Positions 8,788-16,354 of a stretch of 20,936 bases of DNA are shown here, in pieces. Source of the DNA: Colimorpha sp045639845. Lineage in GTDB: Bacteria; Bacteroidota; Bacteroidia; Bacteroidales; P3. Where the stretch lies: assembly GCA_045639845.1 (NCBI GenBank), contig JAZUDW010000105.1, positions 1 to 20,936 of the forward strand, written 5' to 3'. Both the position numbers and the translations under genes were made by a program. The notes beneath the pieces were generated by a model. It was given only the letters and a program-made list of their open reading frames with translations. It ran no database searches and was not told the origin of the DNA. Position 1 is the stretch's first letter; the number at the start of each line of letters is the position of its first letter.

Positions 8788-10062
8788 CTAACAGATTTTG
8801 TCGAAGCCCAAATAGGGACGCAGCACTTCGGGCATGATGATGCCGTCGGGGGTCTGGTTGTTTTCAAGCAGAGCGGCTACGATACGAGGCAGAGCCAGTG
8901 CCGAACCGTTGAGGGTGTGGGCGAGCTTGGTCTTGCCATCGGTATCTTTGAAACGCAGCTTCATACGGTTGGCCTGGAAGGTCTCGAAGTTGGACACGGA
9001 GCTGACTTCGAGCCAACGCTGCTGAGCAGCACTCCACACTTCGAAGTCGAAGGTCATGGCCGAGGTGAAGCTGATGTCGCCACCACAGAGTTTGAGGATA
9101 TGGTAGGGCAGGCCTAGTTTGTCGAGGAGACCACCCACGTGGGCTTTCATTTCTTCGAGCTGTTGGTAGCTGCGATCGGGATGGTCGATCACTACGATCT
9201 CTACCTTGCTGAACTCATGGAGACGGTTGAGTCCGCGTACATCTTTGCCGTAGCTGCCAGCTTCACGACGGAAGCACTCGCTATAGCCCACATGCTTGAT
9301 GGGGAACTGATCGGCGCTGACAATGACGTTGCGATAGATGTTGGTGATGGGAACTTCGGCGGTGGGAATCATATAGAAGCCATCGAGGGGTATCTGATAC
9401 ATCTGACCCTCTTTGTCGGGCAGCTGGCCTGTACCGAGGCCGGAGGCTTCGTTGACCATCAGAGGAGGCTGGATCTCGATGAAGCCAGCATCGGCAGCAC
9501 TGTTGAGGAAGAAATTGAGGAGGGCACGCTGCAGACGTGCGCCTTTGCCTTTATAGACTGGAAAGCCGGCACCGGTGATCTTGTTGCCGAGCTCGAAATC
9601 TACGATATCGTATTTGGCACAGAGCTCCCAATGGGGCAGTGCGTCGGGACCAAGATCGGGCTTGGTGCCAAACTCGGCCACCACCACATTGTCGGCTTCG
9701 CTCTTACCCTTGGGCACAGAGATATGGGGTGCATTGGGCAGAGAGATGAGCTTGGCGTTGAGCTCCTGTTCGGCAGCGGCCAGCTTGTCGGACATGGTTT
9801 TCTCTTCGGCTTTAAGCTCGGCCGTGCGGGCCTTCTTAGCGTTGGCCTCATCTTGCTTGCCTTGTTTGAAGAGCATGCCTATCTCTTTGGCGATGGCATT
9901 CTGTTCGGCTTTGAGATCGTCGGCCTGTTTCTGAAGATTGCGACGCTGTTCGTCGAGAGTAAGAATCTCAGCAATGCGTTCTTCTACCTGCTGCACATTC
10001 TTTATCTTGAGTCGTTCGATGACTTCTTCGGTGTGTTCTTTGATGTACTGTAACTGTAACAT
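8788..10062 (-). CDS. serS: Seryl-tRNA synthetase
   Basis: A 424-residue class II synthetase that charges tRNA-Ser (and tRNA-Sec where present) in the cytoplasm. Residues about 25-105 form the long Lys/Glu/Ala-rich antiparallel coiled-coil arm that grips the long variable arm of tRNA. The catalytic domain shows motif 1 (IQPPLMVNE), the TAEVPITN serine-site segment, motif 2 (FRREAGSYGKDVRGLNRLHE) and motif 3 (LNGSALALPRIVAALLEN). Length is the family norm and no key element is missing. It has its own terminator, and a 440-bp repeat-rich gap separates it from aguA, so it is probably transcribed alone. Confidence 0.98.
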   Translation of the reverse strand: MLQLQYIKEHTEEVIERLKIKNVQQVEERIAEILTLDEQRRNLQKQADDLKAEQNAIAKEIGMLFKQGKQDEANAKKARTAELKAEEKTMSDKLAAAEQELNAKLISLPNAPHISVPKGKSEADNVVVAEFGTKPDLGPDALPHWELCAKYDIVDFELGNKITGAGFPVYKGKGARLQRALLNFFLNSAADAGFIEIQPPLMVNEASGLGTGQLPDKEGQMYQIPLDGFYMIPTAEVPITNIYRNVIVSADQFPIKHVGYSECFRREAGSYGKDVRGLNRLHEFSKVEIVVIDHPDRSYQQLEEMKAHVGGLLDKLGLPYHILKLCGGDISFTSAMTFDFEVWSAAQQRWLEVSSVSNFETFQANRMKLRFKDTDGKTKLAHTLNGSALALPRIVAALLENNQTPDGIIMPEVLRPYLGFDKIC

Positions 10063-10200
10063 GACGATTCAGTATAGGGTAATACAATATTGTTTTTTCT
10101 AATTATTAATAATGATTAACGACAAAAAAAAACTATTATTGTGATACCCGACATTTTTCATCACAAAGGGGGACGATTGTTGTTGATTAGAACTATTGTG

Positions 10201-10353
10201 ATAAGTGATGCTGTCGCTGTTTATTTGTTTAATTGAAGGAGTCTTCGATCATCAAATCATCAAATCAACCGTTAGGTCAGCGACCGCAGTGGAGCTAACT
10301 GCTACTCTTATCGAAGTGGAGCTAACTGCTACTCTTATCGCAGTGGAGCTAAC
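10201..10353 (+). repeat. Composite repeat plus 27-bp unit array
   Basis: Starting with AAGTGATGCTGTCGCTGTTT (from 10203), the stretch shares TTTATTTGTTTAATTG and AGTCTTCGATCATCAAATCA with 18449-18500. It then enters GTTAGGTCAGCGACCGCAGT and three GTGGAGCTAAC units spaced 27 bases apart, ending near 10353. The units use CTCTTATC in place of the CACTTACC of position 1. It lies in the serS-aguA gap and keeps one frame open like the other arrays. Confidence 0.88.
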
Positions 10354-10423
10354 AGTTCAACAAATCAACAATAATCCAGTATTGTCAAATCACTGATCAC
10401 TCTTCACTGATCACTAAAAACAA

Positions 10424-10474
10424 ATCAGTGATCCGACAAATGTACCTGCTGGGTAGCATTGTCAGATCACTGAT
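10424..10474. repeat. Large inverted repeat downstream of the agmatine deiminase gene
   Basis: ATCAGTGATCCGACAAATG (10424-10442) pairs with CATTGTCAGATCACTGAT (10457-10474), about 17 of 19 positions, around a 14-base loop. It sits 29 bases beyond the aguA stop (10503) and may act as a terminator-like or processing hairpin for that transcript, although no T-run follows on the - strand. The GATCACTGATC core repeats at 10389-10415. Confidence 0.7.
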
Positions 10475-10502
10475 CATTCAACAGCAATACTTCGCTGTTT
10501 AT

Positions 10503-11546
10503 TTATCGAGCCAGTTCGGCAGGCATCTGCTGACTGAGGCAGTGGAAACTGCCAAGGCCCCAGATGATGTCGGTGCTGTCGATACCAATAATCTCACGAT
10601 CCTTAAAACACTCTTCGAGGATGTAGGCTGCACGGGTATCAGCGTCGCATTTATAAGTGGGGAACACCACAATACCGTTGGCTATATAGAAATTGGCATA
10701 GGAGGCGGGCAGACGCTGGTCTTCCCATATCACCGGCTTAGGCATAGGCAACTCAACGATGGTAGGCTGCTTGCCGTTGGCCAGACGACAACGGTTCAAG
10801 AGATCCAGATTCTTCTGCAGCGGTGCATAGTTCTCATCGTTCTTATCGGTCTCAACAGCGGTGACGATCACATCGGGAGCCACAAAACGGCTGAGGTCGT
10901 CCACATGGCCGTCGGTATCGTCGCCAACGATGCCGTCATCGAGCCAGATCACATTTTCCAGACCATAGTAGTCGCAGAGGTAGCGCTCTATCTCAGCCTG
11001 CGAGAGATGGGGGTTGCGGTTGGGGTTGAGCAGACAGGCGGTGGTGGTAAGCACGTCGCCACAGCCGTTGAAATCGACGCTGCCACCTTCCATCACGATG
11101 CCGGGCTGATACATTTTCATGCCTAACAGGGATGCGATGGAAGAAGGGATCTTGTCGTCGAGGTCGGCAGGATATTTGCCACCCCAAGCGTTGTAGTTCC
11201 AGTTGACTATGGCACGACGGCCAGGTTCCCGACGGTTGAGCAAGAAAGCAGGACCATGATCGCGACACCAAGCATCGTTGGTGGGGAACTGATGAAACTC
11301 GAGATTAACCATAAAGGCACCTGCGGCCTTGAGGGCAGCTTTAACGAGAAACTCCATCGTCTCGTCTTGCACGTTGATGTGCACCGTCTCAACCTCGGTA
11401 AGGGTCTTGATAAAGAGGTTGTAGGATGGCACTACCGTCTCGATCTTACCCGGCCAGGAGTCCTGATTGTGAGGGTAACTGAGCCAGGTGGCCTCATGTT
11501 TTTCCCACTCTGCGGGGAAATAGAATCCTTGTTCTTTTGGGGTCAT
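10503..11546 (-). CDS. aguA: Agmatine deiminase (PAD_porph family)
   Basis: A 347-residue cytoplasmic enzyme of the guanidine-modifying superfamily, expected to convert agmatine to N-carbamoylputrescine plus ammonia on the way to putrescine. The catalytic set is visible: D96 in WCRDHGP, H214 and D216 in DTDGHVDD, and the nucleophile C336 in GSFHCLSQQ, with EGGSVDFNG between. There is no signal peptide, unlike the PPAD-like protein at 16354-18408. Length is usual for AguA. An N-carbamoylputrescine amidase gene, the common partner, is not in the window. The start at 11546 gives MTPKEQGFYFPAEWEKH, the normal N-terminus. Agmatine is favoured over arginine iminohydrolase activity by similarity, not proof. 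Confidence 0.88.
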   Translation of the reverse strand: MTPKEQGFYFPAEWEKHEATWLSYPHNQDSWPGKIETVVPSYNLFIKTLTEVETVHINVQDETMEFLVKAALKAAGAFMVNLEFHQFPTNDAWCRDHGPAFLLNRREPGRRAIVNWNYNAWGGKYPADLDDKIPSSIASLLGMKMYQPGIVMEGGSVDFNGCGDVLTTTACLLNPNRNPHLSQAEIERYLCDYYGLENVIWLDDGIVGDDTDGHVDDLSRFVAPDVIVTAVETDKNDENYAPLQKNLDLLNRCRLANGKQPTIVELPMPKPVIWEDQRLPASYANFYIANGIVVFPTYKCDADTRAAYILEECFKDREIIGIDSTDIIWGLGSFHCLSQQMPAELAR

Positions 11547-11674
11547 GCTATAGAGTTATTATTTTTAAATATGATCATAATGAGCTGTTGGTTTGTTCAT
11601 TAGCAAAACAGCATTGAATCAAACGAAGGTCTGCAACCGAAGTAAAATCAACCAATCAACGAAATTCAATTTTT

Positions 11675-12220
11675 CTACTCCGTGGTATCCAGATAGTGCG
11701 ATGCCAAATGGCGCCACATATCCCACACCACGATACCAGCAGCGATGCTGATATTGAGCGAATGCTTGGTGCCATACTGGGGTATCTCGATACAACCGTC
11801 GCAAAGGGGCAACAGTGTCTCATCTACTCCTTCTACCTCGTTGCCGAAAATAACAGCGATGGGGCCTTGGGGCTGGAACTGATGCAACATCATGCTCTCA
11901 TCCACTTGCTCCACAGCATAGATGCCATAGCCTTGATTGCGCAATTGCTTCACACAGTCTGCAGTAGTGTCGAAATAGTCCCATGGCACCGAGTCTTCAG
12001 CACCGAGAGCCGTTTTGTGAATGTCGCGATGAGGCGGTGTGGCAGTGATGCCGCACAAACAGATACGCTCCACACGGAAAGCGTCGCAGGTGCGAAACAC
12101 CGAACCAATATTGTTGAGACTACGCACATTGTCGAGCACCACCACGAGGGGTAGCTTGCGCGACTCTTTGTACTCTTGGACACTGATGCGGCCCAAGTCG
12201 TCCATGGATAGTTTCTTCAT
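11675..12220 (-). CDS. SpoU/TrmH-family RNA 2'-O-methyltransferase (short form)
   Basis: 181 residues, only the knotted SPOUT methyltransferase fold without an RNA-binding N-terminal domain. Motif 1 is LDNVRSLNNIGSVFRTCDAF, motif 2 AVIFGNEVEGV, and motif 3 IEIPQYGTKHSLNISIAA, which together form the S-adenosylmethionine knot and the catalytic Arg/Asn set. TPPHRDIHKTALGAE is typical of a Bacteroidetes subgroup. The RNA target (tRNA or rRNA 2'-OH) cannot be inferred. It starts 45 bases after the sufB stop in the same direction, so co-transcription with sufB is likely. Confidence 0.9.
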   Translation of the reverse strand: MKKLSMDDLGRISVQEYKESRKLPLVVVLDNVRSLNNIGSVFRTCDAFRVERICLCGITATPPHRDIHKTALGAEDSVPWDYFDTTADCVKQLRNQGYGIYAVEQVDESMMLHQFQPQGPIAVIFGNEVEGVDETLLPLCDGCIEIPQYGTKHSLNISIAAGIVVWDMWRHLASHYLDTTE

Positions 12221-12265
12221 CGGATAAAGGATGAGTATGAATATGAGTGATGGTGAAATCGAATA

Positions 12266-13714
12266 CTAACCCACGCTGCCTTCAAGACTGATGCTGAGCA
12301 GTTTCTGAGCCTCAACGGCAAACTCCATGGGAAGTTTCTTGAGCACGTCTTTGGCATAGCCGTTCACGATGAGACCCACAGCACTCTCGGCACTGATACC
12401 ACGCTGCTGACAATAGAAGAGCTGGTCTTCAGAGATCTTGGAGGTGGTTGCTTCATGTTCGAGGATAGCAGTAGAGTTGTGGGCATCGATATAAGGCCAT
12501 GTGTGAGCACCACATTGATCGCCCAACAGCAACGAGTCGCACTGCGAATAGTTGCGGGCATTGGTGGCTCCTTTGTTGATCTTCACCAGACCGCGGTACG
12601 AGTTTTGACTCTTACCTGCGCTGATACCTTTGGAAATGATGGTGCTACGGGTATTCTTACCGATGTGGATCATCTTGGTACCCGTGTCGGCCTGCTGATA
12701 GTTGTTGGTCACAGCAACCGAATAGAACTCGGCCGACGAGTCGTCGCCTTGAAGAATACAACTGGGATATTTCCAAGTGACAGCCGATCCGGTCTCCACT
12801 TGAGTCCACGATATCTTAGAGTGCGATCCTTTGCAAATGCCACGTTTGGTAACAAAGTTGTAGATGCCACCCCTACCCTGCTTGTCGCCAGGGTACCAGT
12901 TCTGTACGGTGGAGTATTTCACCTCGGCATCTTTCATAGCCACTATCTCCACAATGGCGGCATGGAGCTGGTTTTCATCGCGCTGAGGTGCGGTGCAACC
13001 TTCCATGTAGCTCACGTACGATCCCTCGTCGGCCACAATGAGTGTACGCTCAAACTGGCCGGTCTTAGCTGCATTGATACGGAAATAGGAGCTGAGCTCT
13101 ATAGGGCAGCGCACCCCCTTGGGGATATAACAGAACGATCCGTCGCTAAATACAGCCGAATTGAGTGCAGCAAAGAAGTTGTCGCCTGCAGGCACCACGC
13201 TGCCGAGATACTGACGCACTAGGTCGGGGTATTTCTTCACCGCCTCACTGATGGGACAGAAAAGGATACCCTCTTTTTCCAACAGCTCGCTGGCGGTAGT
13301 CTTCACCGACACGCTGTCCATAATAGCATCGTAGGCCACACCAGCCAGCTGCTTCTGTTCGTTGAGACTGATACCAAGCTTGTTGAACGTATCCAACAGC
13401 TCGGGATCCACCTCGTCAAGACTCTTCTTGAGCTCGCGGGGCTTAGGTGCTGCATAATAGATAATATCTTGGTAATCTACTTTCTCGTATTTGAGATGTG
13501 CCCAATCGGGTTCTTCCATCTCTTGCCAACGGCGGAAGGCTTTCAAACGGAAATCCAGCAGCCACTCGGGTTCACCTTTTTTCTGAGAGATAAGGCGTAC
13601 CACATCCTCGTTCAATCCTTTGGGGATAGTCTCCGTTTCAATATCAGTAACGAAACCCCATTTGTAATCTTCGTTTGTAACCTCTTGTATTATATTTTTT
13701 TGTTCCTCTGCCAT
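12266..13714 (-). CDS. sufB: Fe-S cluster assembly scaffold SufB
   Basis: 482 residues. SufB, with SufC and SufD, builds iron-sulfur clusters in the cytoplasm using sulfide from SufS. Diagnostic segments are SDGSFCYIPKGVRCP, YMEGCTAPQRDENQLHAA, and ARNYSQCDSLLLGDQCGAHT, where Cys392 corresponds to the conserved SufB cysteine thought to accept persulfide. The start at 13714 (MAEEQKNIIQEV) was chosen over an in-frame ATG at 13786, whose extra residues are hydrophobic translation of the promoter region. sufC and sufD are absent next to it. A SpoU methyltransferase gene lies downstream and another (trmH) upstream. Confidence 0.97.
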   Translation of the reverse strand: MAEEQKNIIQEVTNEDYKWGFVTDIETETIPKGLNEDVVRLISQKKGEPEWLLDFRLKAFRRWQEMEEPDWAHLKYEKVDYQDIIYYAAPKPRELKKSLDEVDPELLDTFNKLGISLNEQKQLAGVAYDAIMDSVSVKTTASELLEKEGILFCPISEAVKKYPDLVRQYLGSVVPAGDNFFAALNSAVFSDGSFCYIPKGVRCPIELSSYFRINAAKTGQFERTLIVADEGSYVSYMEGCTAPQRDENQLHAAIVEIVAMKDAEVKYSTVQNWYPGDKQGRGGIYNFVTKRGICKGSHSKISWTQVETGSAVTWKYPSCILQGDDSSAEFYSVAVTNNYQQADTGTKMIHIGKNTRSTIISKGISAGKSQNSYRGLVKINKGATNARNYSQCDSLLLGDQCGAHTWPYIDAHNSTAILEHEATTSKISEDQLFYCQQRGISAESAVGLIVNGYAKDVLKKLPMEFAVEAQKLLSISLEGSVG

Positions 13715-13742
13715 AAAGATGTAGCTATGCTTAATGCAAAAT

Positions 13743-13751
13743 GCAAAAATA
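13743..13751 (-). promoter_or_regulatory. sufB: Probable sufB promoter -7 box
   Basis: TATTTTTGC on the - strand (13751-13743) matches TAnnTTTG and lies 29 bases before the chosen ATG. A clear -33 TTTG is not seen; only T-rich sequence lies at the expected distance. Confidence 0.5.
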
Positions 13752-13840
13752 CAAAAAAAGTAATATTCTTTAAAAAAAAGATACAATAGGCAACCACACG
13801 CCTCTTACAGACGCAGGAGCCAAACAATAGCATCGACGGC

Positions 13841-14554
13841 TTAGAACAGCCTATTGATCACCTCTTGGAGCACATGCTCGCCATTCTTGATCACCTGCAG
13901 CGACCAGTATAGCTTGAGGGTGAGCTGCTCCTCGTCGCTCATACGCCAGTCGAGACCATCGGCAGCACGCATACGTTCGGTGACGCTGAAGAGGCTGAGG
14001 GCGGCACTGACGCTGATATTGAAGCTCTCGGTGAAACCGTACATAGGGATCTTCACATAGCCGTCGGCATGGTCTATAGCCTCCTGGGTGAGGCCTGTGA
14101 GCTCGGTGCCAAACACCAAAGCGGTGGGACGGGTAATATCGAGGTCGCCAATCATCGTATCGTTCTCATGAGGCGTGGTGGCAATAATCTGATAGCCTTT
14201 GCTACGCAGATGGTCGTAGGCCTCCAAAGTGTCTTTGTATTTATAGAAATCGACCCACTTGTTGCTGCCCATAGCCACCTCGCTATTGGGGTTGTAGCGG
14301 TTGTGTTTCTCCACAATATGCACATCCTGCACACCAAAGCAGTCGCAGCTGCGCAACACGGCACTGGCGTTGTGCGACTGATAGATATCCTCAACCATCA
14401 CACAGATATGGCGGGTACGGTTGAGCACCAAAGTGTCGAAAAGTTCACGTTTATTGTCGGTATAAAGCTCACTAAGGGCAGCATAGAGCTGCTGTTTTTG
14501 CTGGAAGGTATAGGCCGAGAAAAGGTCTTTGTTGTGTTGAGTAATTTCGGGCAT
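13841..14554 (-). CDS. trmH: tRNA (guanosine-18-2'-O)-methyltransferase TrmH-like
   Basis: 237 residues. An N-terminal helical extension (1-45) precedes a SpoU fold with motif 1 VEDIYQSHNASAVLRSCDCF, motif 2 ALVFGTELTGL and motif 3 VKIPMYGFTESFNISVSAAL. The C-terminal helical tail (LTLKLYWSLQVIKNGEHV) is like that of TrmH, which methylates the 2'-OH of G18 in the tRNA D-loop. Length and the tail separate it from the shorter SpoU protein at 11675. It lies 126 bases upstream of sufB, which has its own promoter candidate. Confidence 0.88.
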   Translation of the reverse strand: MPEITQHNKDLFSAYTFQQKQQLYAALSELYTDNKRELFDTLVLNRTRHICVMVEDIYQSHNASAVLRSCDCFGVQDVHIVEKHNRYNPNSEVAMGSNKWVDFYKYKDTLEAYDHLRSKGYQIIATTPHENDTMIGDLDITRPTALVFGTELTGLTQEAIDHADGYVKIPMYGFTESFNISVSAALSLFSVTERMRAADGLDWRMSDEEQLTLKLYWSLQVIKNGEHVLQEVINRLF

Positions 14555-14695
14555 GAGAGGTACTTATTGTTGAATTGTGGATTTTAATTACTGTTGAATG
14601 GTTTTCTGTTGATTCAGAGAGTTTGTCGGGATATCACAGTTTCGGAATTTCCGGATGGCTGCTCTTTCAGCGTCATCCAACCCGGGGAGAGCCGA

Positions 14696-15481
14696 TCACC
14701 ATACTTGTTCGAAATCTTCCTGATCGCGTACTTGCTTGTCTCGCTGATATTCGAGCAGTTTGGCATATTTCAAATAGCTGTTGGTAGCCACAGCCAACGA
14801 GAGTGTGAGACCGTCGATGCCACCAAGGAAACCTTTGCGAAGAAAATAATTGGACAGGAAAGCGCCTACACCATGCAGCACCGGGGTGAAGGCATTGGCT
14901 TGCTTACCTTTCAAATACAGTATCTTCGCCCCACGGGTGCTGTAGTTGCGTCCCGGTTTGGCAAAGAGCTCACCGATGTTGCGATAGCGGTAGTGCATCA
15001 GATCGCCTTTGAGCTTGCAAGTATTGTCGGTAGGCACACCCGCATGCTGCTTCACATCGCGGAAACGCAGCCTGTCGTGACGATAGAGGCGCACCAGATA
15101 GTCGGGATACCAGCCACAAGCTTTCACCCAACGGCTGCCCACCATATTTCTTCGTCGCACGGCAAAGCCATCGAAAGAGGTATGGTCCAGATCCAGCGCT
15201 TTGATGGCTTCCACAAGGGAGGGCATCAGCCGCTCGTCGGCGTCGATACTCAGCACCCAGCGATTCTTCACATGGGCCAACGCCACATTCTTCTGTATGC
15301 CGTCGCCCAGATAGGACTGCAGCACCACCTTAGCACCCAGTTCCCGGGCTATCTCACATGTGCGGTCCGAGCTGTAGGAATCCACCACCACCACCTCGTC
15401 GCACACCAGACGCAACGAAGCGATGCAGTCTGCAATGTTGTGCTCTTCGTTGAGCGTGGTCACAATGCCTGAGATATTCAT
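14696..15481 (-). CDS. Family 2 glycosyltransferase, WaaE/KdtX-like
   Basis: 261 residues with a GT-A fold. The N-terminus SGIVTTLNEEHNIADCIASL binds the nucleotide, D34 lies in VVVDSYSSDRT, and the metal-binding D80-A-D82 lies in LSIDADERLMP. The region GWYPDYLVRLYRHDRLRF, then QHAGVP, is typical of WaaE-type transferases acting on the inner core of lipopolysaccharide or similar glycans at the inner membrane. A weakly hydrophobic C-terminal region (about 205-240) may be membrane associated. Sugar and acceptor are not deducible. It is separated from the TatD gene upstream by a REP-like element. Confidence 0.88.
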   Translation of the reverse strand: MNISGIVTTLNEEHNIADCIASLRLVCDEVVVVDSYSSDRTCEIARELGAKVVLQSYLGDGIQKNVALAHVKNRWVLSIDADERLMPSLVEAIKALDLDHTSFDGFAVRRRNMVGSRWVKACGWYPDYLVRLYRHDRLRFRDVKQHAGVPTDNTCKLKGDLMHYRYRNIGELFAKPGRNYSTRGAKILYLKGKQANAFTPVLHGVGAFLSNYFLRKGFLGGIDGLTLSLAVATNSYLKYAKLLEYQRDKQVRDQEDFEQVW

Positions 15482-15620
15482 TATTATAAAATTACAAAAT
15501 TATTTTTATGAACTAACAAGTCACCCCATCCTAGTCGTCAACCCTGGCTCACTTCGGTCGTCGACCATAGTTCGGGTGGTAGGAATTGCTATAGACTGTT
15601 GAGATATTTTGGAGTTGATA

Positions 15621-15744
15621 TGAAGAAGTCCTGTGGACTTCGATTGTGTTCCTGCAAGGATTGCGCAGAGGAGCAAGCAAAACGAAGAACCAAAGCGTGC
15701 CAAGTAATCATACTATTGTGTCCCAAGTAATTTTTTATCATCAC
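15621..15744 (-). repeat. REP-like dispersed element, copy 1, overlapping the TatD gene 3' end
   Basis: About 80 percent identical by eye to 19681-19807 over roughly 125 bases, including GTGTTCCTGCAAGGATT and the end CCAAGT(A/T)ATTTTTT with TCATCAC. It contains a perfect hairpin, GAAGTCC (15625-15631), loop TGT, GGACTTC (15635-15641). Its last 32 bases overlap the final codons of the hydrolase gene (stop 15713-15715). Upstream of it, 15549-15566 carries a degenerate CACTTCGGTCGTCGACC like the 30-bp unit. Confidence 0.82.
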
Positions 15745-16354
15745 TAAGTAAACGAGAAAGACTCTCATTTATTGTACACGCCAACATATCGACCGATAAC
15801 ATCAGATGTTCTGCAGCTGCTGCATAGACAGAATCAATAGCCACTGCCGAGGCATCGGTCTCTAAAAACAGACGTTCAGCCCCGAGCTGCCGCAATGCCT
15901 CTATAGGCTTGTGATGCTTAGAGTCTATTATGGCAGCACCAAAGGAGCACCAGATACCTAGCTGCCACAGCTGCAGTGCCATCTGTGGCGACCCCATGTA
16001 GCCATGCACTATCCAGGGCATACTGTACCGTCGTGCTTTGCGCATAGACATCAACTCGCCGAAACAACGCACACAATGCACCACTACCGGCTTGGCCACA
16101 GCCTCAGCCACCTCCGCATGCATCTCGAACAGCGCCTGCTGCAACGCCTTGTCGGCACCGCGAAGGGCATCCATGCCGCATTCGCCCACCAACGCCACCC
16201 CGTCCTGACCACACGTCGCCTCAAGCGCACGACGCAAGTCTGGCAGATCGGAGTATGTGAAAAGATCCGACAGCCATGGATGAATACCAAAACTGCGGGG
16301 AGCAAGAATGCCCTCCGCAGTATGGATATGATGCGAATGAATGTCGATCAGCAT
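15713..16354 (-). CDS. Short TatD-family metal-dependent hydrolase
   Basis: 213 residues, shorter than the about 255-265 of classic TatD nucleases but similar to short Bacteroidetes members. The TIM-barrel metal ligands are visible: H6 and H8 (DIHSHH), E58 (VGECGMD), H93 (VVVHC), H117 (IVHGYMGS) and D167 (LFLETDAS), plus the FGIHPW segment. TatD proteins are DNases or phosphoesterases; the substrate here is unknown. Its ATG (16354-16352) shares one base with the TAA of the PPAD-like gene (TAATG), so translation is probably coupled. The last ten residues (from about S204) are read from a dispersed repeat shared with 19775-19807, so the natural C-terminus may have been replaced. Confidence 0.85.
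   Translation of the reverse strand: MLIDIHSHHIHTAEGILAPRSFGIHPWLSDLFTYSDLPDLRRALEATCGQDGVALVGECGMDALRGADKALQQALFEMHAEVAEAVAKPVVVHCVRCFGELMSMRKARRYSMPWIVHGYMGSPQMALQLWQLGIWCSFGAAIIDSKHHKPIEALRQLGAERLFLETDASAVAIDSVYAAAAEHLMLSVDMLACTINESLSRLLSDDKKLLGTQ

Noticed and set aside
10205..10396. 63-codon frame across the third array
   Set aside because: Same reason: repeat translation (VELTATLIE type), no independent coding signal.
15621..15744. REP-like copies as a CRISPR array or insertion sequence
   Set aside because: Only two full copies and a partial one, 4 kb apart, no regular spacers, no transposase and no terminal inverted repeats.
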